DNA of 64,000 nt from Liolophura sinensis (GCF_032854445.1 NC_088297.1:308001-372000), one strand, 5' to 3'; shown: positions 37,401-51,439, counted from the stretch's first letter. A program made the numbers and translations. Notes: generated from the sequence alone by a model not told the origin.

Positions 37401-37599
37401 ATACACATACTCTTGCAGAACACAGCGTCACATCCTTAAGTCTTGGGTGTAATGTTTCTGTTACGCAGCACTAAAAACACAGAAACGTGTTACGACCGAA
37501 CTATATGTGTACTGATCTCGAAACTCAGAAACAAAAAGAAATGAATAAACTATAGAGCAGTATATGATGGATAGATTGGTAGTACACGGTATTCGCGTG

Positions 37600-37801
37600 C
37601 CAGCGTGGCGCAATGACACAGAGGCCTCTTGCCAATAGTGTCGATGAGTGTCAAGTCCAGCTCATGCCGGGTTCCCTTCCGGTCGAACGTGGGAAGGTCT
37701 GGTGACAACTTGTTTTTCCCACCACCATAATGCTGGCCACCGTCGTATAAATGAATTAATATGGCGTAAAACACCAAACAAGCAATTAAATCAAATAAAT
37801 A
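37600..37801 (+). repeat. SINE (family 1)
   Basis: Contains 'gtcaagtccagctcatgc', 'cataatgctggccaccgtcg' and the tail 'ggcgtaaaacaccaaacaag..aaataaat'. Confidence 0.75.
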
Positions 37802-38689
37802 ATCTGCACAGCCATATCTGCCGGATTTCACCGGTTACGCTTGACCATTTGCCAACTCTCAATGGTGCTTTGGTCTGAAGCTTGATATCATAGTCGGTCA
37901 GTTGTGTCACCGGTAATAAATATGTTCAATACGCATTTTGACAAAAATAGAATTAAAACATCAAAAATGCTTTAGTTCCAATGAGAACGTATTTCGTCAT
38001 AGCTAAAATTTCACTCCATTTATAAATTCCATTTATAAAAATATGATTGCGTGAACCAACACGATACTTCGTTATAGTTTATTACTCCCTAACTAGACAT
38101 CAAATATATGCAGATGATTTTGTTTCATGTTGTGATATTTTTATTATGAAGCGAATTGACGCAGGAAATCGCCTTAAAATTACAAAATCTGCTTTTCATC
38201 CCACGTTTGCCTTTTGATAAAACAAAAAGTATGAATCGCATCACTCCAATTTTCCACACATGTTCTTCAGTAATTATATTTCATATTCGAGTACGCTTAG
38301 CGAATTTTTCTGTATGAAAATAAAACACACCTAACCTTGCGCCGAAGTGGGGCGATTTCCTGTCTAGTTGTAAGGGGTCCTTTGTATCGATTGTTTGTCA
38401 AAGGCAGCATGCACAGAAATCCGTGCTGGTTCGCCTGACAGATCCACTCAATATCAATTTTATTTGCATGATTTACAGTTGTATGGTTTGCACGAATGAC
38501 AAGAGACGGCTTCTGAGTTGCTGTAGGTAGGCTGAGACTGGTCTGGTGCGATTGTTATTTCGTAACTCCACCCGCGCTAAGCAACAGACATAGGTTTGGA
38601 GAACACACAACAGTGTAAATGTAGAAACTCATACTTCGACAGATATCTTACTGTTTTTAACTGCGGGAAGAAGGTCTATATTTCCCTCT

Positions 38690-39000
38690 GTCGGTTTGTC
38701 TCTCAGTTGGTCGATCTCTGTCTCCGTTTGGCCCTCCGTTGGTCGCTCGCTCTGTTTGCTCAGTTTGTTGGTGGGTCCATCAGTCGGTTTTTTGCTCAGT
38801 TGATCAGTCTATCTGTCGGTTGTCGCTCAGTTGATCGGTCAGTCTGTCTGTTGAATTGTCGCCCAGTTGATCGGTTGGTCTATCTGTGGGATTTTCTCTG
38901 AATTGGTCGGTCGGTTTATCTGTTGGATTTTCACTGAGTTGGTCGGTCGGTTTATCTGTCGGTGTGTCAGTCAGTTGGTCGATCTGTTGATGTATCGGTC
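38690..39000. repeat. Degenerate GTCG/GTCT-type simple repeat
   Basis: Runs of 'ttggtcggtcggtttatctg' and variants. Open frames on both strands (including a Pro-Thr-Asp-rich one on the minus strand) follow from the repeat. Confidence 0.7.
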
Positions 39001-39227
39001 CGTTAGCCAAATTTTTGATCTCTTATGTTTTAAGATGAGTCATTCTCTTACCTCGGCACTTAAGAGCCAAACAACAACTTCTTACATGATGGGTCACTTT
39101 TGTGATTTTTTGGTATGGCAGACACAGATATATACCAAAATTTAGACGCAAAATCTTGATTACACCACTGAATTAGCTTAAACGTCGTGCACTAGGGCAG
39201 TATTCAAACTGCTGTTTTGTTTGTCAG

Positions 39228-39421
39228 TTTAAGTCCAGCTCATGCTGGCTTCCTCTCCGGTCGTATGTGGGAAGGCCCGCACCAACCTGCGGATGGTCGT
39301 GGGTTTCCCCCGAGATATGCCCGATTTCCTCCTATCATAATGCTGGCCGCCGTCGTATAAGTGAAATACTTTGCAGTAAGGCGTAAAGCACCAATCAAAT
39401 AAATAAATAAATAAATAAATA
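39228..39421 (+). repeat. SINE (family 1)
   Basis: Body from 'taagtccagctcatgctggc' to 'gcgtaaagcaccaatcaaat' plus (AAAT)n; tRNA head lost. Confidence 0.8.
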
Positions 39422-40739
39422 AAGTGTTGTTTTATCTCCAAGAGAGACGCTGGTGTATCAAAACGCCCATACAAATCTAGTCTATTGTCTGGACAGTAAT
39501 GTAATTAGAGACGTACAGCATACATAGAAAGTAATCCCAAGATAGTGACGGTGGTTGATGGGCGGCAAAGAGCTTTCTGTGGGCTCCCTTCCAGCACCTT
39601 AATTAATTAAATTCGGGGAATACCTGACAAGTATCAAACAAATCAAAGTAACCATATACCTGTATTTCTCCAAGACTGGTCCAAGTCTAGACAATACCCA
39701 AGAAGTTGATGAGGCAGTGACTGGACACGTTAGTCATATCATGTTAGTGGGTGGTCGTTGTCAGCCATTGCTATTCAGCTATATTATCCAAAACAGTAAA
39801 AGGTTCCTGTGAAAAGGTTTCAAGAATCTAGACATTGCACCATTGTCTTTCATCTGTGCATAGTTACGCGCAAAATCCGTGTCATTTATAAAAGTACTAG
39901 ATACCGGTAGTACATTTTAACACAGTTATTTTTCGCTCAGAAAGGATAAAATAACCATTTACTGTTCATAAGTTATAAGTAAGCGATATGTTGCACAGTA
40001 AGGCAACCTCATGACACTCACGCTGGATGGGCTGTTTTTGCAACTTAACATTCGCCGAATACCACTCATTTTCCACCGATATGACGAGCAAAGGATCAAG
40101 TATTGCGAGGGAGAGAATTGGCCCCATTGCAAGAAACTGTGCACCTCAAGAAACTCACTATATTTGTGATTGACAGCTTCTGACACCTTCGTAATTCCAC
40201 TTCTTTCGTCAGTTCTGTTCTACTCCTCGAGTTTGTGAATTAAAGTTCCAGATATACACTGAAGCGACTCCATTTCCGTATTAGCAACGTATAGGTCATA
40301 AAATCGAAAAACGGTAGGCTGTTCCATTGTTACTGAAATATGTCGGCATTATGGACACTGCAGAGTGGGGAAAATTTCTATAGCACAAGTGTAAATTTCT
40401 GAAAAATTCTTGAGCACTATGCAATAAAAAAAAAATACACAGCAAATGCAACTTTCAGCTTTAATCCTGATTTATATGATAAAGAAAAAATGATAAGTTC
40501 ATGGTGGACATTTGTGCTGTCAAACAGGATTCACGTATGCTTTTGGTATAACTGTCACATATCACATATAGCATACCTGAAAAATCTCAGTTTTAATTCA
40601 TGCCCAGTGCTATCCTTTCCACAAAGTCATTTCGTTAATTCATTGTACTATGAAGGACGCCAGAAATACAGATTTTAATTTTGCCAAACTAACCACATCA
40701 TAAAGTATATGTTTTACATATGAAGACAAACGTTAACAA

Positions 40740-41005
40740 CAACGAAACTTTGACAGCTAGCAGAAATACTTGAAAGTTGGAGTAAAAAGGCTTTCCTGTT
40801 TAACGTCGATCGTAATCAAGTATACTAAAAACACGGTGCCTGAGCTCAATCAAACATTGGCGTTTTGGATCGAAAGTGCATTTTTGGCGCGTTATTACTT
40901 AGCAACCATATGTTCTGTCGACATGTAACTTTATGGGCGCTTCGACCAAGTTTTATATTCTTATTCAGAAATTTACAGAAGTACACTGGGATTTTGAAAT
41001 TTGCA
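40740..41005. repeat. Dispersed repeat related to 45,720-46,040
   Basis: Shares 'gcttcgaccaagttttata' and 'gaaatttacagaa' and a 'ttggcg..cgaaagtgcat' block in the same order as the second locus. Confidence 0.55.
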
Positions 41006-41009
41006 CTCG

Positions 41010-41300
41010 CTGGGGCCTCATGGTTAGAGCGTCCGCCTTGAAGTCGGGAGACCGCGGGATCCAACCCAGTTTGGGTCATCAAAAACCTTAAAAATGGTAC
41101 TTGTTGCTGTCTCGCTTGGGGCACAGCACTGAGAGGTCAGTGTATTGTGACCGAGTAAGGTGTCATCTCTGGTGCCTTCGGCATGATACTTCAGTGACAG
41201 CAGCGACTCGCCCTGCCACAAGAAGACACGGTATATGTACACACGTCAAATGACTTCCCGACTGAAAAAATTGCTAAGAACGACGTTAAACCCCAAGAAA
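41010..41300 (+). repeat. tRNA-derived SINE (family 3), best-preserved head
   Basis: The head reads 'ggggcctcatggttagagcg' (A box), then 'gcgggatccaacccagtttg' (B-box-like). The body ends 'acgacgttaaaccccaagaa'. Confidence 0.75.
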
Positions 41301-42475
41301 CTGTCCTTACTTCACAGTGACATTTACAATATCTAAATAATGCCTTTTTTAACGTATCTTCTCAGTTACTCAGCTTCTGGAACTAAGAATATTGTAAAGG
41401 TCGGTATTTAATCCTTTTCGGTTTCGGTAGTCAGTAAGAAAAAAATTAAACCAGCTGCTCGCTTTCTTTTCTTTCTTTTGGCAGTTTATACTTATGAAGC
41501 AGTTTCATTTATGCTTTATTTTTTATTCTACCTCATGTAACGATTTTTTTTAAGGAAGGGCCGTAAATTACAACAGTTTAACCCAATGTGCTAATTTAAT
41601 AATGACGTAAACGATGGACTCACATTGCTTTCAAGAGTGCTCCTAGCAACTGGACATATTCATATTCATGTCTAGTAGACCCAATGGTCTATTTTCCGTA
41701 ATTTTTCCATTCGTAGTTGAACTGTAAGCCAGGGGCCTTTGTTCAAAACTGGTTTAAGACTTAATACCTGATTTAAGTTTAAGCCAAGTCCTTAACTTTG
41801 TAATTTCTCTAAAGGAATGGTGTAAGATTATATTAAATATGAACTAAATTTGCTGCTGTTATACTTTGATTTGGAGAACTGCATTGGTCTCTGAGTTTGG
41901 CTAAAATTTTAAATATAAAATATGACCTAAACAAGTATTAGCTAACACAGTTTCGAACAACTGGGCCCAGATGTTTACAGCTGCGAGGATTAGTGTTCTT
42001 TCGGCTATCCTAGTAATACTCACATGTACGCACATTTTCTTTTGATCTGTCACATTTATTATCCTTACGTCGTTGCAATACTGCATCAGGATGTAGCCAT
42101 CTGTTGTTGGCGTTTCTACTCCTTAACATAAACATAACATAACACTCCTTGAAACTATGAATGACGAAAAGATCGAATGGTGGTTTCCGGCTTCCGTATT
42201 TGAAGCCCATGCGTAATCCATACGTCGCGGTTCCACACGACGTGCTCCGTCAGGATAAATCTTCCCAGTGGCCACTTCCGAAACGAAAACTGCGTTCCAC
42301 CTAGTGATGACTGCTGAGTGGGCCAAATCGATGGAATGTTTAGTGAAACTGAAAATAAAAACGACGCCGCTCTCCTTCTCACTTGAACACACACAGATTG
42401 GAAGTTATATTTTGGCACCCTGCAATTTATCCGTACACGCAACACGACCAATTGTCCAAGTCAGTAGACCATAGG

Positions 42476-42703
42476 GCTTCATTACCCTCCCTGAGCTCCG
42501 GCCGTACTTAGGGAGGTCTCGCAGCAACCTTCGGATGGTCGTGGGTTTCCCCAGGGCTCTGCCTGGTTTCCTCCCACCATAATGCTGGCCTCCGTCGTAT
42601 AAGTGAAATATTCCTGAGTACGGCGTAAAACACCAATCAAATAAATAAATAAATAAAAAACATTGCAGGCTTCACGAATTACAGAGGCGGTAAATATCGA
42701 CCA
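42476..42703 (+). repeat. SINE (family 1) with 3' flank shared with 43,618-43,806
   Basis: SINE body and (AAAT)n tail followed by 'cattgcaggcttcacgaatt' and about 24 further bases, which also follow the SINE at 43,618. Confidence 0.75.
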
Positions 42704-43149
42704 CTATTTTCCCTGAGCATTTCATTTATTATCGTAAGTTTGACAAATCGATCACAACTATTACAGGTCAAAAGCGTGATCCCTGTGTGGAAAAAACCGC
42801 CCATGAAAGGCGGATGTTTATCCTAGAATGTGGGCGTCGAAGATTAATTGAAATTTATTAGGACAGTTAATTTGTCGTTACAATTTCCAGTTTAATTATA
42901 TTAATGGTGTGGATAAACACGCGAAAAATGCGCGGCGGTGGCGTGCTTACATCTCGGCCACGGAGGCGCCTTCAGTTAGTGAATAACGGGGAGACAAAAG
43001 AGCTTCTTGTTCAACTTTTTCCTTGGTCACAGAATTTGTACATTGCCTTAGTCTAAACACTTGAGAGACGCCATTGACCGTCCGTGGTCGACGATGCTTG
43101 AGTGCCTGAGCATTTGCGCACTCTAACGTGCTCTACAGATCACTATCCT

Positions 43150-43310
43150 CCCAGTAATATAGTGTACCTGTCTTTGGGTCACACGTGGGAACATTCGTCA
43201 GCAACTTGCCATAGGTAGGTGGATTATCACGGACACCCACCTAAGTAACCACCATCGTATAAGTGAAACATTTTGAGTGCGGTTTTAAGCAGCAATCAAA
43301 GAAATAAATC
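43150..43310 (+). repeat. Diverged SINE (family 1)
   Basis: Recognisable 'agcaacttgcc', 'aaccaccatcgtataagtga' and 'aaagaaataaat'; otherwise worn. Confidence 0.55.
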
Positions 43311-43617
43311 ACTACCTCTGCAAACTAAGTGAAATAACACGCCTCCTAGCAACACTAACATTTTTGTTCTACGTTCTTAGTCGCTCTTGAAGTCCAAACA
43401 TAAATCTTTAAACCCGTCTAATAACAAAAATACAATAGTAAAAATGGAGATTCAGAAAGATCGCTGACTAGTGTCTGCATGGTGTATTGTCAGTGTCAGA
43501 AATAACAAGTTGCCCCTGGATTATCCTGAAGTCTTAGACGGAGATACGCTGGGGAGAGAGAAAGAGGGGAGCATCTCATCTAAGAGCTAATCCTCAAAAA
43601 CAAAACATTGCTGTACT

Positions 43618-43806
43618 CGAGGTCAGCAACCTGCGGATGGTTGTGGGTTTCTCCCGGACTTCGCCCGGGTTTCTCTCGCCATAATGCTGGCCGCCGTCGT
43701 ATAAGTGAAATATTCTTAAGTACGGCGTAAAACACCAATCAAATAAATAAATAAATAAATAAACATTGCAGGCTTCACGAATTACAGAGGCGGTAAATAT
43801 CGACCA
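43618..43806 (+). repeat. SINE (family 1) with duplicated flank
   Basis: From 'tcgaggtcagcaacctgcgg' to the (AAAT)n tail, followed by the same ~43-base flank as the 42,476 copy. Confidence 0.75.
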
Positions 43807-45719
43807 GTAGGTGACTGTCATCATAAATTTCTAACACTACAACCCCGATATTCCCACTCCCCAGCGGTACCCTACTGTTGTCATAATCAACTGAAATTAT
43901 GGTTTCGGGCTTCAAAACGCCAATCAAAAGAAAGCTTTCAAAGTGGTGGGGTAATATTCTGACCTAGATTATGCCCTCAATTATGCAAAGCAATACTAAT
44001 TGGTCAACGTCATGAAGTGTTAACCAATGAAATTTCCTTTACAAATTGTGACTATTTTTATGCAAAAATAGCTGGCCTTCAATTTTTCCACTTAGTCACA
44101 ACCTCGACGATACCTTTTATAGTAAATGTTTTCACGCTGTATTCCTAATTCGCTGTCGCGTTGAACGCTGTGTTTTCCCCCACAGATTTCGAGGACTCAA
44201 AACACTAATTTATCTAAAATTGTGGATTTCAAAAAGAAAGTTCAAACTTCAAGAAGGTGGTCATCGTGAATGAATTAAATCTGTATTTTTATTTAGATAT
44301 ACCGGGTAAATGATAGGTTGCAAGTCCCATCAGCCTATGTGAGGTGAAAACATAGCAACTTTATAGAAATATTTCACCTCTGAATTTAATGGCATGATTC
44401 AGAACAACAGTACTTTGCATGAGAAATTTACTAACATTATACAGATAAAAGCAACTCAAAGGTAACTAAGTGAATTAGCGAATAATCTTACAATTAATCA
44501 TGACTACTAGAAAGCCAGCGAAACGCGTTTCTTAATGATATGGAGGTGTTTAAGCGACTCAAAAAGTGAAACATTTGTTTTGTGAGTTACACAGCTCGAG
44601 TCCCTGTGTTACGATGAATATCGCTCTTGTCTGTTTATTCTCAGAATCACTCCTCAGAGGCACGTGATTCTGAAAATTAATAGGCGAGCGTGATATGCAT
44701 CATAACACAAAGTCTCTCGTTGTATAATCTCTGTTTATATCAGGCACTCACACCCTGACCCAGGGAACAATTACTGAGTCATCAACACCACCCAAATCAT
44801 TCAGTTTTTGTATATATTTGATTTGTTGCTTAATACCATACACTCCAGAAAATTTAAGTTATAGAATAGCGGCTATAGTTGTAAGGTTGGGGAATCCTGG
44901 GGGAAACCCCAGATTTTGTGGAATCACTGACGAGCCGCAAAAAGCAAACAGCATTTTACGTTTATACCATTTCGCTAGTTCTTAAAGATCGATGCTAGGG
45001 CTGAGACAATGAACCATGATGTGTACTGTTTTCAAGAAGACTTATACTTCCAACGCTTTCGCAGAAATAGAAATACGCATTTAAAAGAGCAGATTCTATT
45101 CTAATTGACTCCCTCTTCTTCATATAAAAAAGCCTTTGTTTTTTATTTACCCTCCAGTGATTTGAAAGGACATTTTGAAAAACAAAAAACATTTTTCAGA
45201 TTGTGAATCAGCTTATTGAATATTGAAGAAAAAGCCGTCAATATTTGGAAATGAGCGAATTTCTGGCTATCGCACAAAGACTATAGCAAATTTAAAACTA
45301 TTAAGTGAAATATTCTCTAGTTGTGGTTTATTTGGTTCGGTTCTCCAGTGGCAATGGAGACGGTTTGAAATTAAGGAGGAGCTGCAGTTGTAATACCTGT
45401 CTGATAACATTCATACTAAGGACAAGGTTTGGACAACGAAATGCTTTCTTCTAATGGCCTCATCTGTTTCCGCAATTCCCAGCAGAGCCTTGCTCAGAAA
45501 GAATCTATAGTCACAGCGAGGTAATCGTGTGCAATCCTTAATGTAACTTATATTCCGAATATAAAATGCTCTATTTTTCTTGCCCATGTAGAATTGGAAC
45601 AGGAGTATTTATCAAAATACATGCGAATTTATTATCTAAACTGACCAAGTTTCGGACAGCTTAATAGATTTTCCCTGAAGAAGGTTAGCATGAGGTGCAG
45701 GATTGCGATATTGATTTCT

Positions 45720-46040
45720 GTAAAGATATGTTCCTAGTTAACGCCGATACAGTAAGTTGAAACTCAGAGCTTCAATTCCACCAAAAATTGGCGGTTCGTG
45801 TTCGGAAGTGCATGTTTGGCGGTTTATATTCGTGAGTGCATGTTTGGCGGTTTATGTACGGGAGTGCATGTTTAGCGGTTTATGTTCGAAATTGTAAGTC
45901 TGGCGGTTTATGTTCGAGGGTGCATGTTTATTACTATTTAACCATCTCTTCTACGACCATCAAAAGGTAAGGGGTGCTTCGACCAAGTTTTATACACCTG
46001 ATTGGGAAATTTACAGAACTTTGCATTTTCCTATCTTACC
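45720..46040. repeat. Dispersed repeat containing a ~28-bp minisatellite
   Basis: Within 45,790-45,935 the unit 'ggcggtttatgttcgggagt'+'gcatgttt' recurs about five times. The flanks match the element at 40,740-41,005, where only one unit exists. Confidence 0.65.
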
Positions 46041-46704
46041 TCGCTGAGGCCGATTCCCCACTTTGTCGTAACGAATATTTTTTTCACTATTTTTTCGAAA
46101 TCACCATTCCTCGCACCTTGCAAGTCGGCGAGTGACCTTAGTTGTCATAGAGACGTGATCTAGATTAAGGTCATAACTCTGGACCCAAGTGAAAAGTGAG
46201 CAGTCATGAATGTTGATATTTTGGGGGGGAAATTGAACTTCATCTTCTTATCGCATAGTAATAGAGTGCGTTTGTTTTCTGTTCACACAAATAGTATATT
46301 TCCTCAATTTTTTTCCAGAACTATTTTAAATGAAATTTGTGTTTAGGTCCTGACCGTTTCACATATATTTCTATCACTACGCATCTGATTTACATGTTTT
46401 TCAAAACAAAAGTGACCTATTATATCAAATTTATCAAACTCGTGATGTAACGAAATTGCATATTTTGTTTATCACATCATTTGTTTTGAACGATTTAAGG
46501 TGCTTGAAAGAGAAGACAACATTTGGTTGTTTTGATAAGAATGTAAATGAGATGCGTACAGACATAGTGCATATCATCTATCCTCTGCATGTACACTCAG
46601 AGATAATCAAATGAACATCAAGTTTCAGTAGTTGATTCACATGAAACAGGCCTCTTTATAAGTTAAATTATAGATGGAGGGTGAATATATCGCAATGTCT
46701 AGAT

Positions 46705-46850
46705 AGGAATGAATGAATGATTATGGCTTAACACCACTTCGGCAATATTGCAGTCATATCGTGGCAATGTCAAGATAGGTACACGACTTTAAACAGTTGA
46801 ACTAGGTGAGGAATGTCTCCATGGATCCTAACCGAGGAAAAATCCAGACT
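46705..46850. repeat. SINE-like fragment
   Basis: 'ggcttaacaccacttcggca' and 'atattgcagtcatatcgtgg' resemble a repeat often seen in gastropod and bivalve DNA. No tRNA head seen. Confidence 0.35.
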
Positions 46851-47188
46851 ATGATTGGTTAAAAGAAATAACTGTGTTTGATTGATTTTTATCGATTTTG
46901 TAACAAATTCACAGCGAAGAAAGCTAGATTTTATGGCTGACAAAGTATATGCATATTGGCGTCTTGAGTGAGTTAAGGTGGGAAACTCTGATTGCTAATA
47001 TACTGACAGTACTAGTCATATGTATTTATGTATTTGCGCTGACACCTAGCGCTTACTGATTGTTTCTGTGCACAAGACCCCAAGTGTCAAACCGTACCTT
47101 TATAACTTCTATATGCGCTGTCATAGTTGGTGAATAACCATTGTTAGATTGCCATGTTGCTTGATTGTTTCATTGCTCTTTAACAACC

Positions 47189-47550
47189 GTCATATTCACG
47201 AAATTATTCACATATTTGATGTCAGTCTGTTTTGTCGTCATATTCACCAAATTATTCACGTGTACGATGTTAGTCTATTTTGTCATCATATTCACCAAAG
47301 TATTCAGTATACGATATCATTCTATTTTATCGTCATATTCATCAAAGAATTCACGTATACGATGTCAGTCTATTTTTTTTGCCATATTCACCAGATTATT
47401 TACGTATACGATGTCAGTCTATTTTTTCGCCATATTTACCAGATTATTCACGTATTATTCATCGTATACGATGTCAGTCTATTGTGTCGTCATATTCACC
47501 AAAATATTCAAGTATACGATGTCAGATTATTCATTGTATTCACTTATACT
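47189..47550. repeat. 48-bp minisatellite open in three plus-strand frames
   Basis: The unit 'gtcatattcaccaaattatt'+'cacgtatacgatgtcagtct'+'attttgtc' recurs about seven times with some shorter units. 48 is a multiple of three, so each plus frame repeats without a stop and long open frames (up to 177 codons from 47,149) arise. Confidence 0.85.
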
Positions 47551-49209
47551 ATGTCATTATACTTTTCCGCCACTTGCAGGAAATCATTCACATTACCCAC
47601 TGTGGTGTGGTTTGTGGCGTTGTATTGGCAATACTGTATCATGAATATCCATCCAAGTATATTTTATCCCATAGGCAGATGATTTGTGGAGCATGTCGAC
47701 TCGATCATGCTGATCACATTCTCAGCGTGTAATGAATTAAGCATTTAATCACGCAAAGCCTGTGGTCAAACGAGATTAATCAATGCGCTGACAGACGGTG
47801 TTAATACCAGACACATTGAGAACTGTGATGCGACTGTGTGGGAAATATAGCGTGGACACTTGTGACCTTTACTTAGGATAAGTGTAAATCACATGCTCAT
47901 CTGGGAAATAAAAAAAAGACTTCATTTTCTGAAATGGAAAGAGTTTCCAAATTGCATGTTTGGGGTTTAAGGGCTTCGAGTTCCCAAGCGAAGGCTTTTG
48001 CGTATTTAAGTTGCAGTCTAGCGTTTATTTTTTTTTTTTTGTGTGCATCCGGAGACTATCCGGCGCTGGTAAGCTTCAATGACAGACTGAAGCTAACTTG
48101 GGAGCAATTATGGTGATTCCCTTTAAATCGCTAGGGTACAAGAGACGGAAGTTCAAACCTGACCTTGGGAATTTACACTCTTAAGATTTGTGGACCTTAC
48201 TACTCAATTACTCAGTAAACTACACATTGGGCCTGTATCCAGACTGAAGTAGAAGGGGGCGTAAGGCGTAAGGAGAAGCTAAAGAATACTTTTTATTCTG
48301 TGCATAAAATGAGGTAGACATTGCCTTCTCTTCGTTTTATAACACACGATGAAGAAATCAGTGCGCAGATAACAACCCATTTTTTTATATACAAGCAGAT
48401 ATATTGTGCTGATGAGATTTACATATCTCTTTCATTCCCTGGTCTTTAATAAGGCTACAATAACCGACATTTTGTGGCATTTCTCCTTCCAGCACCGTAA
48501 AAAGCTGTGGCGACGTCACCCACAGGGCACACTTTCGAGATCTGCCGTATCTCCTGTGTTTACAAAGCAAACCTGTACTCAGTACTCATATCTCTTCGAA
48601 AAGGAAGTGTATTGGGTCGAAATTTACATCATATTAGTGGAAGGCATGGATGGCGTATCAGCCATGTAAGGCGAAACCACACTTCAGAGCGAGAATTACA
48701 GGTTATCGGATATACTCGTGTTCACGTCTAAGTCACGTCTGACTGTGAATAACAATTTCACGTGGAGTAGCGAGATCTACTTGAACTTTATCTCCTTTAT
48801 TTGGCCTTCAGCGAACGTTTGGCTGTACAAATTGCCACACACAAGCGTCGTCGGCCCTTATTACCATCAAAACCCCGCATGTAGTGAGAAGTGGAACTCT
48901 ACAAATTCGCTGTCGAACGCAAGGTTTGAACCCGCAACTCCTGTGTCCTAGGGATTAAAAAACAGGCGCGTTTAAAGATGAGGAAAAGATCGAATGGTGA
49001 CATTGGGCTTCCGTACTTGAAGCGCTGTGTAATCAACATATTGGCGCCCCTCAGAGAGTGCGAGAGCACTGGAGTCTTCATATGCGAGCAGGAACAAAAA
49101 CGAACCTCGATCAAATATAATGTTAGCGGAGACAAATCCTTCATATTTGTCCCTGGAGACAATGCCGTGCTCCGTCGACTTTCAAGTCACAGATCAGAGG
49201 TTGTGTTTG

Positions 49210-49432
49210 GTATTTCATTTATACGACGGCGGCCAGCATTATGGTGGGTGAAAACCGGGCAGAACCCGGGGAGAACCCACGACCATCCGCAGGTTGCTGG
49301 CAGACCTTCCCACGTACGGCCGGAGAGGAAGACTGCATGAGATGGACTTGAACTCACAGAGGCCGCATTGGTAAGAGACTCCTGGGTCATTGCGTTGCGC
49401 TAGCGCGGTAACCAACTGAGCCACGGAGGCCC
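49210..49432 (-). repeat. SINE (family 1), near full length
   Basis: The minus strand starts 'gcctccgtggctcagttggt' (A-box-like) and ends 'gtcgtataaatgaaat'; the terminal (AAAT) tail is missing. Confidence 0.8.
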
Positions 49433-50017
49433 CTTTGGTACTCCACAATCCCACATGTACATGCCGTGTCACACGATTATCGGCTCAACTCAACTGACTA
49501 AATATTTGGATCACTTTTCCCTATAATATCATTTCTTTGCACAAGTGAAAAACCCAATGTCAAACTATCACAGTTCATAGGTTTAGATACTTATTGGGAC
49601 ATCAGTACAAGACGCGAGAATATCTTTCACTGTATTGTTTTGGATTTGAAAAAAAAAAACAGATGGAAAAACATTTAATTTCCTGAGAAAGTTTTTTTCT
49701 AATTTAATTACATTAATGGAGAGAACTACTTTCATGTCCTCTTTTGTGAAAAAATAGATTTTCGGTCAAGTTAAACCCTCAGAGGAACACACTGTATAGC
49801 CTTAACCAAGGCGTCACGTCATACCACACTGCTTGCAGCGAATGTGCCGCTCTGTACCTCCGCTTTAGATCACTGTCATCACTAAGCAGTCCTGATCTAC
49901 ACCCCTCGTGTCCTCGCGCGGAACTACTTGATCGTTAATCGTTTTAGGTGTTGGTTAGAATCATATTGTCCATACTGTAGATATAGCGAGTACGTGTGTA
50001 AAAAGTTTTATATAGTT

Positions 50018-50252
50018 ATTTATTTATTTGATTGGTGTTTTACGCCGAACTCAAGAATATTTCACTTATTCGACGGCGGCCAGCATTACGGTTGGAGGAA
50101 ACCGGACATAGTCCGGGGGAACCCTCAACCATCCTCAGGCTGCTGGCAGACCTTCCCACGCCAGCATGAGCTGGACTTGAACTCACAGCGACCGCATTGG
50201 TGAGAGGCTCCTGGGTCATTAGCGCGCTAACCGACTGAGCTACGGAGGCGCC
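50018..50252 (-). repeat. SINE (family 1), full length
   Basis: The minus strand runs from 'ggcgcctccgtagctcagtc' to 'ggcgtaaaacaccaatcaaa' and (TAAA)n. Confidence 0.85.
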
Positions 50253-51439
50253 TAAAAAGTTTTATTGGAAACAAAGGCTGAGGCAGAGGTTTTGTGTTTT
50301 CTGACATCGCTTCTAGCCTCATCATCTTGAACCTAGTGACCTCGGCGTTGTTCAAGATTTGTGTACAAAATTTTCCAGTAGTGACAGTGATGTAAAGCGA
50401 ACCTAGAGAATGACGCATGTGCTGTAAGGATTATGACGTCATAACTCGCACATTGTTGTGCTGTCGTGACGAGCGCAAGCTCATATTGTAGACTCGTGAA
50501 TGTATCCTCAATAACCATCATAATGAGTTAAATAAAATTCAAAGTTTATGATGAAAAAAAATGACATAGAAACGCTTTGTACTTTCCAACATTTTCCTGG
50601 CCAGCATTAACATAGTCAAATGCTGTAAATCACAAGAGAGACAATTCTGTGAATTTTAATTTGCAGTGCTAGGATATGTTCACGCACGAAAATGATATTA
50701 CATCTGAACTGGGTGAAAATCGAAAAAAAAATTCCATCTGATATAAATGACACGTTTAGGTTGAAAACGACACAGTGATTTTAGCCAGTCAAAACGCCAC
50801 AAATAAATCCAAACCGATTTGATGGGTTCAACTGCACGCAAAACGTGTACAAAATATAAACTGCTTGAATATTTACATGTAAGTATGGCCCTTCCGGTAA
50901 ACGTTATTGACAAGTGACATTCCTTACTAAAAACAGCTCCATTTGGAGAGAGCCCCTATGAATGTCACGTTGCCCGTACTATACCTATAATGGACCTTTT
51001 GGCTCCGGACTTGGTTGCCAAAGGAACACCTCTTACTTGGCACCTAACCAAGATAATTCCCGTGTGTTGAATCAGGGTGTGCTCAGAGCTGATGGCCTCT
51101 GAGCCTGTCTGTCACGTCCTTACCAGTCAACAGACAGCCTGCGTCAGGGACCGTTGTACCTTGTTACGCCCTTTGACCTCTGGTCTGCTCGATGGGTTTG
51201 GGGCACGTCTGTACGTTGATACAGACACACGTCCCTGACAAAATGTTCCCTATGTTCATAAAATAGATTGAAAATGGTGTTTGTCAGTGGAGTACTTTCA
51301 GATTGCCTCTATTTCGATGGCCCGCCGTGTTGTGACGTTCAGTGGCCATTTGTTTTTTCCTGGCCCGGCAGAAGTTACGTACAGTTTCAGAACTTGATGA
51401 AAAATGGACACAATGCATTCATAAATCAGAGTATGTGCC

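Noticed and set aside
38804-39010. Pro-Thr-Asp-Gln-rich minus-strand open frame
   Set aside because: Product of a simple tetranucleotide-type repeat; also open on the other strand.
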